Shown here: positions 1 through 11,700 of the stretch, piece by piece
How positions within the stretch are numbered: position 1 is the first letter of the stretch
Layout: every line of letters begins with the position of its first letter
NCBI GenBank assembly: GCA_020744425.1
Contig: JAGMUV010000021.1
Location: 558,001-622,000 of the forward strand
From: Dactylonectria macrodidyma
Lineage: Eukaryota; Ascomycota; Sordariomycetes; Hypocreales; Nectriaceae
DNA length: 64,000 nucleotides
Direction of reading: 5' to 3'
Notes under the pieces: generated by a model
What the model saw: only the letters and a program-made list of their open reading frames with translations
What the model was told of the DNA's origin: nothing
Database searches by the model: none
Program-made: the position numbers and the translations under genes

Positions 1-1464
1 GCATGGGAACTCTCTCCCATGCGGAAACGTGACAGTAACTCTTCGAAGAAATGCTCCCGCCCGACAAATTTGCGGTTTTGCGCGTAAGGCAGTACAGCTA
101 CAATCAGGATTAGCGGACTGGTGTATCTCGATGATCTTGTTCATGGTTTGGTCGGGAAAGAGGACTCACAGAATGGGCCTTGCTTCATTTCCAGATGTTC
201 GCCAACCAAACCATTCTCCACTGCGACGCGCGCCCTTGTCTCCGCTGTTATCTTGCTTTGACTCAACATTTGGAGAGGATTGCTTCGACTCATGCCGTCA
301 AAGGACGAGAAGGCTGGATTTGACTGTGACCCGTTCGATAAATCTCGATCTACACACCGGATGTGAGCCACGATAACCAGAACATGCTCTCAAGACCACT
401 AAGCCTAACTTACGAGTGTTGGGCATGTAGGCAGCTTTAGCACGCGCTTCGGCCACGGGTAACACCGCCAGTAATTCCCTTGCATATGATGCCGCAGCAG
501 CTGCGGCATATCTCTGCCATCCCTTATTCTTGTGAGAGTCCGAGTAGTCGCAAATTCCCCGGATCGGTAGACAAGGGAGAATATCCATCAAGCCGGCAGC
601 CTCCATTTCGAAACATATGACGTCGAGCTGTTGAGCAATGTTGTCCCGCTGAGTGCCACTCCGCATGACTTGGTTTCCTGAGGCGATTGCACCGTAATGT
701 ATCAGCGGATCATCCGTTCTCCGCCTGCTTCGTGGCACCAGCATCGAATGGTCGCATTCGTCACAGCCGGGTGTTGCAGACACATGATCATATGCCGAGA
801 AGAAGAGGCAATCCGGTGAGGTCGGGCGACGGTATTCGGAGTGTTCCTCGAACTTCTCCTTCAGAATGGATGGGATCCGGCTGCTATCTCGCTCATGTCT
901 TGCTCGTAAAGAGGACACGGCTGTGCCGAGTAGCTGATGAGGAATCTTCGGGATCGCTGTGCGCTGGATCTGTCCATCTCCGACGATCTTCCCTAGATCA
1001 TACTGCAGCACCATCGTTCCGACAACGATGTCGCCTAAACGTATGTCGGCATTGCTCGGCACTCCACCACCAATTCCCACCATCAAGCCTGCGCGGATCG
1101 ACGGGAAGGTACGGACCAGGTGGGTCAACACATTCGCTGCGTTGGTCAATCCATACTGGGCTGTTGGCAAGCACGCAATGACGATATTGTGGTGCTCTAT
1201 GCTTCCGAGCGTGTAGGCGTTGCTGTCGTTCCTTTGCCTTGGCAGGTCTTCGTGAACCTCATCCAGCATGGCGCGAGCTGCTGCCATCTCTATGTGCAGC
1301 GCGCAGATCCAGGCGATGGTGTACTGATCGTGCGAAGTGAGCGACCCGGTTCGCGACTCGTGAACCCCATTGCCCAGGCCGTCTTGAAAAGTCTTTTGCC
1401 GCTTTGGAGGGTGAGGGAAGCTTGTCTCAGAATAGTCTTCGTCCCAAGGGCGTCTCCCATCCAT
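1..1464 (-). CDS. Nucleoside-phosphorylase (PNP/UDP) NLR, 5' part, cut by window edge
   Basis: Seen: exon 1 (1464-414) encodes about 350 residues with the fungal NLR-type purine nucleoside phosphorylase fold: YTIAWICALHIEMAAA at the start, VGIGGG, GDIVVG, FEMEAAG and IRGICDYSDSH, which includes the nucleoside-binding Glu-Met-Glu and the late Asp. Intron 1 (413-350) starts GTAAGT; intron 2 (169-98) starts GTGAGT, has CTAAT before TAG, and keeps frame. Exon 3 (97 to the edge) opens with LPYAQNRKFVGRE, the classic lead-in to an NB-ARC/NACHT ATPase, so the STAND module and the repeat sensor lie outside the window. Known: PNP domains are common N-terminal effectors of fungal NLRs, and bacterial relatives act as nucleosidases in defence. 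Inferred: a cytosolic immune receptor. The 350-nt exon-1 frame and the linking exon 349-170 contain no stop, so it looks intact as far as visible. Confidence 0.85.
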
Positions 1465-2373
1465 CTCCGCGAGATGTCGATCTAGTTATGATTCACAAGC
1501 GCAACTTTGCTCGGGGTGTAAGCGTCGGTAGGGGCAGAGGCAGATATGGGGAAATGACTTACTGAAAGGCGTCCGATGAGGGGCGATTATCGTAGCTGAC
1601 TGTTTTTTGACGGATTCGTATTTGGGCATTGAAGGAAGAGGAGGGGGAGGGCGCGTCGAGCCGCTAGGGATGGGGTTGCGGTCGCGATCAGACCCATGCA
1701 CGCACTGCCACCACCAACCAGTTGGCGCTGCCACCGCCACCTCAACAACTTCGCAAAAGAAAGCTCATCGGAACCACAGATTGCTGGCTCTCATGCTCTG
1801 CCTTGGTGCACCCCTCCAAATCACCAGCTTGAGTGTCTGATGGCTCCCTAGTTAGCGGACAAGCACAGTGCGGTTAAACCAGGAGTTCAGCACCGTGGCC
1901 GGGAAGCCTCGCCGTTACCTACCCCTCAAACAATAAGCATTGAACTGAAGGCGCAGGCTATTAGTTAGCCAAGGCGGACTTTTGCCGTGGCTTACCTCAT
2001 ACCTCTCGCTGTAACAGGCCCCAAGATGGAGTCGAGGTGAACAAGCAGTGCCTATCAGCCCAAGTCAGGCGCGCTCTTCCAAATAATTACTAACAACGTG
2101 GGACAGCAACACCTTTGCGGGATTTGCGTGCGGGGAGGCCTCATCAGCTGAAAAGGACCCCTGTAGCCAGGCGCAGCTTGTAGGCCAATGGATTGCTGAG
2201 TAATGGGATGTGCAGCCGCGCCAGGTCAATCAGAGGGCTCTGCCGTGTTGGAGGTGGAAAGTGCAAGGCAAAGCAGGTGAGGAGAGACGTAAGAACAAAG
2301 TTGGCACGATTTGACTTCATGTGTGCACGGCCGATTGCCAGATCACGCCGGGCGAGTAGCTTACCCTGGCCAT
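1465..2373. other. Intergenic, no gene seen
   Basis: Upstream (promoter) side of the nucleoside-phosphorylase NLR. Only short, uncharacteristic open frames occur on either strand, and no recognisable protein motif or RNA gene was found. The sequence is of mixed composition without obvious tandem repeats. Confidence 0.5.
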
Positions 2374-2733
2374 TCACAAGACGGGTTCAGGTTGGGTATG
2401 ATCCAGGCAGACCACAGAGAAAGCGTGAAGCTGTTGCTCGGTCAAAAATATGGACAAGAGCTGATTGACGGGAGATAATGATGCAAAAAATTGGCCTACA
2501 CTGGTCGTCGAAAGGACAAATGGCGTGCTAGCCTCTGATGCCAGAGTCAAAGATGCCGCTTCTAGATAAGCGAGCCCGGGCAGGACGTTGCCCCGGCGGT
2601 GGAGGGAGGCCAGTGTCGCGACTTTGGCGGACAGGTCTATGATGGCGATGACACTTGCGGCGAGTCCCACCGCCTCGGCCATAGTATGCGATAACGTACT
2701 GATACTTAGGGAAGTAGTTTTCGAGGAAGTCAA
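2374..2733 (-). pseudogene. Relic 5' end of a STAND/NLR gene (Helo-like N-terminal domain)
   Basis: Seen: from the ATG at 2682 the minus strand reads MAEAVGLAASVIAIIDLSAK, the hallmark start of the fungal N-terminal domain of STAND proteins (Helo_like_N). After about 25 residues the similarity dissolves into unrelated sequence, and no NACHT domain follows. The same start, with the same upstream DNA, recurs at 37950 on the minus strand, so this is one copy of a duplicated gene head. Compare the intact relative at 33141, which starts MALEGLNVVASLIAVVHSSA. Inferred: a truncated, non-functional fragment. Confidence 0.6.
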
Positions 2734-3165
2734 GCTGGCGCTTCCACAGGCTGAGATGAGGAGGGAGGAGATCTGGCAACGGTGCTAAGGTGAGTGCCCA
2801 ACGAGGCTGTCGCGTGGCTGAAATGCGACTTAGACTTCAGCCTAGGAGGCAGAAGCTTTGTCGTGCATTCCGCAACGATTGGCCCGACACAGTATATCGC
2901 TATTTGGGAGAGAGGCAACGGCTGATAGTGAAAATGAGCATAAGAATCTGTTCTATTGAGGCGCTAGCTCCCGTCGATGTCCGCGGTCAGCGGTCTCCTC
3001 GCGCTGCTGTGGAGCATAGCACGTCGTGGATGCGTTGGGTCGCTCACCCCTCTGTGAGCGGCTGAAGTGTGTGACACGCATAGGACGATCGTCAAGACCT
3101 GTCCCGGATTAGTGGGTTGTTGGGCCCTGGACTCGTCCTGGCTACTAACCAGCCGAACATAAAGT
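2588..3165 (+). repeat. Dispersed repeat, copy A (NLR gene head plus upstream DNA)
   Basis: Seen: this stretch aligns by eye with 37888-38625 in the same orientation, apart from a roughly 200-bp extra segment in the latter. Part of it also aligns with 12700-12885 in inverted orientation. Shared landmarks are GATAACGTACTGATA, AAGGTGAGTGCCCAACGAGG, TGGCCCGACACAGTA and CAAGACCTGTCCCGGATTAG. The copies differ mostly by transitions. It carries the first codons of a Helo-like NLR on the minus strand and its 5' flank. Confidence 0.7.
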
Positions 3166-3224
3166 GGATGTTGGTCTGCCTTAGGATCGAGAAGAAAATC
3201 GCGAGAAGATTGATGAAGCAATCT
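3150..3224 (-). pseudogene. Relic of NLR (post-NACHT) sequence
   Basis: Seen: minus-strand residues LHQSSRDFLLDPKADQHP match the motif after the NACHT domain of fungal STAND proteins; the intact gene at 33141 has LLHLSFRDFLLDAEK in that place. Only about 20 codons remain before similarity is lost. It sits just upstream, in minus-strand sense, of the NLR gene-head relic, in the wrong order for one gene, so two fragments are juxtaposed. Confidence 0.45.
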
Positions 3225-3231
3225 AACGGGA

Positions 3232-4331
3232 GCACCCTGAGATGATGGAATGTAGGAATCTTAGAGTACGGTCGATGGTGGCGATGGGCTCTTGAATAGC
3301 GGCCGCGAAGAGTGTCCGCCAATTGAATGTTAAATGATTTCCTGTATGGACCATATCTATGGCGGTTTGTGGCTGTACCGTGCGTGGTGATAAGAAGTGA
3401 GTACCTTGGCAGTGAAGGGCATAATAAAGCCAGAAACGGCTCTGGAGGCACCAGGCAGCAAGGCCAAAAATGAAATAGCAAACCCTGGATATGGCAACTT
3501 CCTGCTTATCCTAGTCGGGCGCGTAACTTCATTCATTCGTGGAAGTGCATTGTGATTCGTCCTGCCCAGCCGTGGTCAGAGTGACAATTATAAGAGATAG
3601 TAAGTGTGCCATTCACGGGTAGAGGTCGCTACGTTCCTACTAAGCTGTGCGTCGACAGCTCGTGCCAGGAGTGACACCGGGGTCCTGCCGTGGACCAGTG
3701 AAGTAGGACGCTGACGCTGGCATCATTGGGACGGGTGGGCATACGACGGACCATCCATGGACGTGGTAGACTTTGAGTTCCTGAACACATGAAGTTGCGT
3801 TGATGGGTGGCCGTTCACAAACTAGATGACGAGAACCTACTAGGTTCACTAATCTTTCACCTAAAGTCGCCTGATGATATGGGAGGCAACTTGGGCATTC
3901 CTCTCTATAACAGCAATAATACTACCATGTGCGTTATTCTATCGGCCTTATTCAGCCTCCGGACCATTTATCCTTTAAGATTTCGGCTGCTCCCTTCAAT
4001 CGCTAATGACTCTCGCAAAGCTCCTCAAACTATCTAGGAACCGGAATGAGCATAGCTTTCTTCTTCAACATCAGCAGAACTCACGGTCAGGCGCTCCATC
4101 CAGGGCGATGGACTGTGTAGCTTGGGTTCTGATGTGGGAGGTCGTGTCCGATAATAATTCGCGGGTTGGTACTGAACCTTGAAAGATCACGTCGTTAACT
4201 TGATGCAAATCGCGTTATGATGGGGCACATACGGTGAGTAAAATGTCGAGAGTTATGGTAGAAAACCAACGGGACCTTGTCTAGGTCTGCAGCGAGGGAC
4301 AACCCAGTCTGCTTAGTCGCAGGGCCCTGTG
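3232..4331. other. Intergenic, no gene seen
   Basis: Lies beyond the 3' end of the broken HeLo NLR. Open frames are short and carry no recognisable motif. No RNA gene or clear repeat was found. Confidence 0.5.
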
Positions 4332-5010
4332 CTAGCCACCATCGACAGTATCGTCTGGCTCGTGTCGCACCAACGCATGAGAACCAGCCCGGCCCCGGCA
4401 CTTTACGCCAATCTCAGAGCACTCCAGGCAGATATCGAAGTTGCCGCCATCACAAATTTCGCAAGAGTAATACATGCAGCCAACCGGGATGCATAATGTA
4501 CAGGCATCACACCAACGTGAGTTCTGATCGAACGCTACCGGACTGCTCTTTATGACAGTGTCGTCGGCGCTAATTTGGGTACCTGCCCTTTCGGCATGAC
4601 GGAGAAGAAGCTGGTGGAGTTCAGGGTTTCCGCTCCGCCTGGCCCACCAGATTAAAGTTCGGCCAAAGCCATCTTGAGAATCAACACAGGCATCGTTGGC
4701 GGCGAGCAAAAACTCTACCGTCTTGGTATGGCCGTTTCTCGATGCGGCAAATAAAGGTGTTGTACCATACCAGTCCTTGACATTTGACGCGGAAGGACAG
4801 TTGGCAAGTAGTACTTGCACCACTTCATGATGTCCCTGCCTGGCGGCGACAAACAATGCTGTGCGACCGTGGCCGTCCTTGGTAGTGGCTTCAGTATCGG
4901 GGTGTTCAAAAAGCAGCTTGACCACTTCCACGTGCCCATTCAATGATGCTCTATGGAGCGGCGTCCATCCGTCCTTGGTCGCAACCGTGATGTCGGCTCC
5001 CTTCTCGAGG

Positions 5011-5028
5011 AGCAGCTTGACCACTTCC
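5011..5028 (+). repeat. Left target-site duplication of the retroposon
   Basis: Exact copy of 5511-5528. On the coding (minus) strand it encodes part of the ankyrin motif EVVKLL. Confidence 0.75.
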
Positions 5029-5510
5029 TCGGGGTCACCAGATTCTACGAAAAGATATGTCCAAACCCGAGGACAACCCAAACACAACCAAGAACAAGCC
5101 AGTCCCAGCCAAGGACAAGCCAGCCCCAGCCAGGGACGAGCCAACCCATGGAAACCCAGGAACAGGCTAGCCCTTCCTAACCCTACACTCCCTAATACCC
5201 CTCCTTTCCTTTGTTATATACCTCCCTAATAAACGATAACCAAGCATACAGCTTGCTGTAAAGTCCCAGGACAGACAGCCCCGCAAGAACCCAAGATTGG
5301 ACACGAGCTCAACCGGCGGAGCCACGAGAACAACGCAACAAACACCAGTAGCCATTGGGCTTAATTTGCAGGATATTCTTAATATGGTAATTCCATATGT
5401 ACAGTATCTCTTTAGATCTAGATAGTCTCCTGCACGCCCTATGCCCTTCGGGAGGCTGGGAATATCTATTCCCCCCGGCGTTAAATAAAAGAAGAAGAAG
5501 AAGAAGAAGA
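5029..5510 (+). mobile_element. 482-bp non-LTR retroposon (SINE or 5'-truncated LINE-like)
   Basis: Seen: inserted inside the ankyrin coding region and flanked by an exact 18-bp direct repeat (5011-5028 and 5511-5528, AGCAGCTTGACCACTTCC). On the plus strand it ends AATAAAAG followed by a GAA-repeat tail of about 20 nt, the mark of target-primed reverse transcription. It contains a short minisatellite of CCAGCC-type units at about 5075-5150. No long open frame and no clear A-box/B-box pair were found, so SINE and truncated-LINE origins cannot be told apart. The flanking bases are ankyrin codons, so part of the identity could in principle be repeat homology, but the abrupt ends and tail support insertion. 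Confidence 0.75.
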
Positions 5511-5528
5511 AGCAGCTTGACCACTTCC
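5511..5528 (+). repeat. Right target-site duplication of the retroposon
   Basis: Exact copy of 5011-5028, directly after the GAA tail. Confidence 0.75.
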
Positions 5529-8083
5529 ACGTGCCCATTCAATGATGCCGTGAGTACTGGTGTCCAACCGTTGTGGTTGGCAACCATGACGTTGGCCTCT
5601 GCGTCAAGTAGTGTCTTCACTATTGTCACGTTCCCATTCGCGCAACTGGCCCCCAGAGCCGTTCTTCCTAAACTACTTTTCTCGTCTGCGTCGTACTTGC
5701 GTTCCTTGATAAGATAGATCGCTGTGCCAGTTAACCCGAGTTTCGATGCGTAGTATAGAGGGCTGGGCGGCCTAGTCTCCTTGGCTGGCTCTGCTTTCAT
5801 GAACTCTTCGTCATTTGAATCGAACCACTCCCTCCACGGATTCCAGGTGGGATTGGTTCGATCAAGCAGCACATTTATAAGCCTGATCATATCCGCATCA
5901 TTTGACACTCCCAAGTTAGCATGGCGATACCATGAACCTGCCGCGTAGTCTCGGAACGACTTCCCGAGAGTGTCCACAAGTTCCCGAAGCGTGCCTTGCC
6001 AGACTTGCGGAAAATTGATGTAGTGGAGACACAACTTGGCGAGTAGTGTACTTTCAATCGCTTCGTTAGAAGCCCGCAATCTCCCGTTGGCCAGTAGGAG
6101 TTTTTCTTGAGCTAGAATGTTGTAGAGGAGATACTGCTTGACCGAGAAATGTGTCAAGTGCACAGTCCTAAATGCTGGGGAAGGTTCCCAGGGCTGACTC
6201 CGGACTTCTAAGAGCGGACCGCAAAGATCCAGTACTTCGCTCTCGATGTAGTCATCATCAACCGAGTCAGGGAGTTCGTCGAGTGGGAAGTCGTCGCAGT
6301 CCTCGTGAATAAGTACAGCCTCGGTGATCTCACAAACCGTCAGGGGTCGCAGAGCAAACGCAGCCCAGCGTAACAGGGAAATCGCCCGAGTTTTATCCTC
6401 TTCCTCGAGACCTGCTATTTTCTCCCAATTCCGATCGTAGAGGCGTTCGAGCCCGACTGGAGTTTTAGCGATAGCGTCCTCGAGCTGCTTCTTGGTTTTG
6501 CCTCTACGCAGATGGTTCTCCTGCATCTTCAACCACAGAAACTGGCCCTCGCAACGGTCAGCCATTCTCCCGGAAATTTCGCTTTTGATTGCTTCGCTCT
6601 TGTTGGATAGCTTCCTGTCGACGATACTTTTGGAATACGACGCCGTGTCGGCTCGGACGTCTTCGGGCGATATCTTGTACTCGACAAATCCCGCCCTCGT
6701 GTTATCCATCAGAGCATGTCGGATGTCAGGCTCGTCGCGACTGACGATCAAGATCCGGGTGGTCGTATCTGCAGCCGCTTTCTGAACAGTCTCGAGAAAG
6801 GTCGCGACGGAGACGCTGCTGTTTCCAAGCTCGGTGCATTCATCCAGACCATCTGCAACCAGTGTACAGCCGGGTACGGCCTGGAGGAGCTCTCGGACGA
6901 GCTTGACGACGGTCGCTCGCGTTGCCACCTGGTCCTGTTCGGCCTCCCATCTCTGGCGGACCAAGCCGAACGCGTCCGCGTGACGCGACACAATCTGAGA
7001 GATCCATGATCTTATGGCCACAAAGGGGTCCTTGCGGCTCTCAAAGTCGGATGAGAAGAATAAGTGTGCGACGGGCGTCTCCAGCGTGGAGGAGAGGTGT
7101 TCGACCACTCTGGCACATAGGATCGTCTTTCCGAACCCGGCAGGTCCGTGAATCCAAAGCAGCTTGGCCGTCCCTTTCGGAAAGTCGTGCGAGAGCCAGC
7201 GGAGAAATGCGGGCTGGTCTAGAATCCAGTCGCAGGTGCCATCCAGCCTCTTCTGGATGGAGTCGTCGTAGAGTTCGTTAGCAGAGTGGCGACCGAGCAG
7301 CCAGGTGTGGACTTCACGTCGAGTCTCGGCTTCGCCCGTTAGCAGAGTGGCGGGGGTATGTATGGTGGGGTCCGTCATCTTACCTTTGATCTCGCCGTCT
7401 ATCCGAGCTAGAATCTGCCGAAGCTCAGTAAGCCAAGCGTGATGTGAGAATGTTCCTGCAAATCTCAGTTAGAACAGCGGGAAAACTGGCATCAAGCTAA
7501 AATTCGCATCCGCACCTTGCAGGGGCATCTTGGCATCAGTACCCGCGGAGTTTGGTCCATGTCCCGGCCGTGTAACCTTCGCGCTGTCAGGAGGAACCAA
7601 GTTGTGTAATTGCTGCACCACCCTCCCGAGCAGGTTGACCTGCTCAGTGCGTTCTCCCCTACCGCCTAACGCCCAAGCAAGCTTTCGCCTCTTGGATTCA
7701 GATGGTGTAGTGCGGGAAGGTTGGGCCTGGCTGGCGCGAAATAACTCATCTTGAGCAAGCCCGGTACCGGCCAGGAGCGGGCGCCGAGAAGCGCCGTTTG
7801 CGTTGCAAATATTGTCGATGATCAGCAAAAGGTCCCGTACTGCCGAAGATATGTCCGGGTCATCGAGAGCCTGGTGGTGGTCGGCTGACGGTGTCCCTCG
7901 GTCGAACCCGACCTGCCGGCCCCATTGCTCGAAGCGGAGCTTTTCAGCCTTGAACTGGGTGTCTAGCACCTGAGAATCAGCCCCGAAAGACCTGTAAGAC
8001 TGCACCTTCTCGACGGCTTCCAAGCAGGAGCTGAAGAGGCCGGCAAGCCCAGCGATCCCAACGGCCAGTCCAAAAGGCTCCAT

Positions 8084-8766
8084 GGCTACTTGCTTTGGTT
8101 ACCGTGGATGAATGCGAGGCGGGGTGCCTCTTGTTATCAGCGGCTTGGTGAGGCAGTCAAAGTTTCTTTGCACAGCCACGTATGGCAGCGTGCACATGAC
8201 GCGCAGCTTGTCGCCCGCAGCATGCAAGTGCAGCCAACCTGAGCGGAAAGAGGTAGAACCTGCCGATACCGAACGGATCTTCAAAGACTGCCACAAGGCA
8301 CGCGAAAAGGTCATTGGCTGCAAAGGCATTCCAGAAGATCCACAGTGGTAAGTCTGCCGCTGAGCAATGATCATCAATAAACGCTTGGCTAACACCCGGC
8401 CTACCTAACCGTCACTCCCCCAACCGCACTTCCTGTGAGAACGTGCACTTGCTAACTTCATTAAATGGCAAAAGCAGCTCGTGAACGCTCTCTGGCTGTC
8501 TTTTCATCAAAAATTCAAAACTATGTCCATGATCAGTTTCGGGCAGCCGCAAACGATCTCACAGGGACCCCTCGATGAGTAAAGGCGCAGAGGTCACTGA
8601 CTACGGATGCCATCTCACATCTGGCCTTGCTACTACTCGTCCTCCGCTTGATCATCAAAAACGGCTTGATCGTCGGAAAGGAGTTTAAACTCCTCCCACC
8701 CTTGAAGGCACGGATTGACGTAGGATGTGCAGCTCTATCTTGAAGAGAGCAGATACTTCGGCATCC
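8084..8766. other. Intergenic between two minus-strand NLR genes
   Basis: Holds the 5' flank of the HeLo gene (start 8083) and the 3' flank of the patatin gene (stop 8767). No further gene or motif was seen. Confidence 0.5.
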
Positions 8767-11700
8767 CTATTCAGGCGACTCATTCGGTCTCTTTACACGA
8801 CGAGATTTGAAGATTCCGCGGAACTTAGCTGCTAATCGTCCTGGCGCTTTCGGTCCGCCCGTTGACTTAGTCTCTTTGCTCTCTTTGTTCGTTCTCATCT
8901 CTGCTGATCCGGTTAGGTCGCCTTATAGAAATTGATGGAAAGTGGTGACTTATGTTACCTTCGATGCGTTGTAAGGATTCCATGTTGCGCATGGCCAGAG
9001 ATGATTTAGGATGGTTGGGTCCCAGAGCGGTTCGGAAACCACTTAGGGCCCACCCATACATCTCCTCTGCCTCCTTGAACTTGCCTTGGCCCCTGTAGAG
9101 GTTCCCTAAGTTGTTAACTGTGCTTAGAGTCGATGTATGATGAGGTCCAAGCGCCTTCTCTCTGCCTTCTAGCGCCCGCTCATATACCTCCTCTGCCTCC
9201 TTGAACTTGCCTTAGTATTTGTAGAGGTTCCCTAAGTTGTTAACTGTGCTAAGAGTCGATGTATGATGAGGTCCAAGCACCATCTCTCTGCCTTCTAGCG
9301 CCCGCTTATACATCTCCTCTGCCTTGAACTTGCCTTGGTTTATGTAGAGGTTCCCTAAGTTATTGACTGTGCCGAGAGTCGATGTGTGATAAGGTCCAAG
9401 CGCCTTCTCTCTGCCTTCTAGCGCCCGCCCATACATCTCCTCTGCCTCCTTGAACTTGCCTTGGTCTGAGTAGAGCATCCCGAGCATATATAACGAGCCC
9501 ATCACCAGTTCATCGCTAATATACCAAACACCTATGTCCGAGAGTGCCTCTCGCATCCATTCTGCACACCTCTCTGCGTGCGGGAGAAGTCTCTGCTGGA
9601 AGACCCAATGGTCCTTCGAATCATGCGCCGGCACCGAGGAACCGACTACCACGAGCGCCAGCCTTGCCGATTCGTGTTTCTGCTGGTCGCCATCCAAGAA
9701 GGACGCCCATCTGTGCACTACCGGGTGCATGGAGTAGCTGCCTGTCAATCCTTGCTGGGTTTCGACCATCGAGTACTGAAGTAGCAGGCCGATAGAGTCC
9801 AGGAATCGCACTTTATTGCGAGCCATCTCCCTGAGCCAATCGGGCCACCCGTCTACCCCTTCCGCCACTGCCGCCGCTCTAAGTAGACCGTGCCACAGCT
9901 GTTTGTTATCGAGAAAGGCCCAGAGTCGCAACAGACTGGCGGCGTCGGTGCTCTTGCTCTCAATCTCCTTGAACGAAACCATCCACGTCGTTGCAATGCT
10001 TCCCTGCTCATAATCTAGAAGTGGACGGCTTGATGCATCGCGGGATCCCATCAGCTCGTCCCACTGGTGTTTGTATATCTGCATGTACGTCGTTGCGTCG
10101 ATGCCCTTTTCCCGGAGGTACGAGGCGGCTTGCGCCAGCGCCAGGGGCAGGCCGTCTAGCAGCTTGAGGAGCTGATCACAGCCTGAGCCTAGCGCGAGGT
10201 AAGATTACATCACGTTGCAGTTGGTGTACGAAGCCATTCAGACTCACCGAGTTTGTCGCCATACCATTTCCCAAAAATCGTCCTGCTGAGACTTAGATCA
10301 ACCTTGACCAATCGCCTGGACTCGCCTAGCTGCGCAAGGCGCGAAAGCCGCGTCGTGACCAATACTGCCCCGTGGTCGCCGGGTAGGTAGCGTCTCAGAT
10401 CGTATGCGCCTCTCACACCGCCTTGCTCGTGGTCTTGGTCGACATTGTCAATGATCAAGAGCCAGTCGCCGTTGTCATGCCGCGCAAGCCACTCCATCAC
10501 GCTCGCAACAGCGGCATCGAGATCGTCCTTGCCGTGCGCCTCGGGCTGGTTCCAGGCCGTGCTGGGAATTTGTCCTTTAGGAATCCGGTTGACGCAGCCG
10601 GCAATGCTCCCTCTGAGGCGGTCCTCCGACCTGCCGTCGAGCCAGAAGACCGAGCTGAACACGGCTTGGTGGCGCCGGGCGAAATCGATAGCTAGCTGTG
10701 TCTTTCCAACGCCGCCGAGTCCGTGCAGCACGAAGACCTTCCTCGTCTGTTGGGAATGCGATCGGCTGGGGAGGAGGTATCTCTCCAGATCGGCGGCGTC
10801 AGACAACCTTTCGATGAAGTTGCTCGACACGGGGACACCCTCCAGGCTAAAGGGTGTCTTGTAGGAGCCGAAGTCTTGCGACAATGGATTAGCGACACTA
10901 CGATGGAAGGTGGGAACGTAATATAGGAACTTATGGCGACTAGGATTAACTAACATTGCTTCCTCGCAAGGCCGTTCGCGCATGACTTCATCTGTCTAAA
11001 CACGTCCTGCGATGCCACATACCGGCCGGTTGCCGCCGCAATCTCGCGCTGCTTCTTCGACTCTTCTAGGCCAACATTCTCGAGACCCCGAACGATATTG
11101 AAGCGGTAATAGCGGCCTTCATCGTCGAGGCTGGATTTGTCACGACGAAACTGCTCCGCCGTCGTCTCTGTTTCTGTCGCAAGCTTCTTTAGGGTGGCTC
11201 CGATGCCTAGGACATCATCACGCACGGGCCTTATGGCGGGTACGCCCGTTCCAATAGACACCAGGCACCGAAGACTGCCCCGCAGCTGGTCGCCCCAGAC
11301 ATCTTGAGCCTGGTTCCAAAGCGCGTACACGGGATTGTTCACTCCCAGGGCACCGTCGACGAACTGCTCTTGAAACGGCCCGATTGCGATTGGATCGAAG
11401 AAGGTAGTCGCGGCAGATGTAGCGCGACAGGCTTGCCATATCTTGGTGGAGTTATAGAGGTGAGCTAATCTGTGGGGACGGTAGCTCGTTAGGCATACTG
11501 TGTCGCTAGTTTCTTTGCTCGTCGCGCATACGAAGCTTATCGGTTAGCAGTGCCGTAAGGAAATGAGGGAGTTAGAAACTTACACTTTGCAAGCTGTGTT
11601 AGGGGGATCTTGAAGAAGCGCGTCTTCGCCGTGGCCGTTGTCTACTAGGATTTGTTTGACTGCCTGCTCTAGCGCCGTAGTATTGAATCTGCCCTGGAAC

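Larger units (their letters stand above)
4332..8083 (-). pseudogene. HeLo-NACHT-ankyrin-ZZ NLR, split by a retroposon
   Basis: Seen: exon 1 (8083-7516) is a HeLo domain starting MEPFGLAVGIAGLAGLFSSC, as in the HET-S toxic domain. Introns at 7515-7456 and 7383-7330 keep frame (the second ends in GAAG after CTAAC). Exon 3 starts at 7329 with AETRREVHTWLLG, then Walker A GPAGFGKT, Walker B VADGLDEC, winged-helix HLTHFSVKQYLL, and ankyrin repeats. At 5528-5011 the ankyrin frame is interrupted by a 482-bp insertion; it resumes with EVVKLLLEKGADITVATKDG, three to four more repeats, and a ZZ-type zinc finger (WCDACTLC...CEICDGGNFDICLECSE...H) to the stop at 4332. Known: HeLo domains permeabilise membranes to cause incompatibility cell death, and NACHT oligomerises on ligand sensing. 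Exon 1 and the NACHT have no other break. The paralogue at 58915 has the same intron positions. Inferred: the insertion truncates the protein after the second to third ankyrin unit, leaving possibly a HeLo-NACHT protein. Confidence 0.85.

Noticed and set aside
5309..5510. Leu-rich tail (run of ten Leu) of the HeLo NLR read as a transmembrane end
   Set aside because: It is the GAA-repeat tail of the retroposon read backwards.
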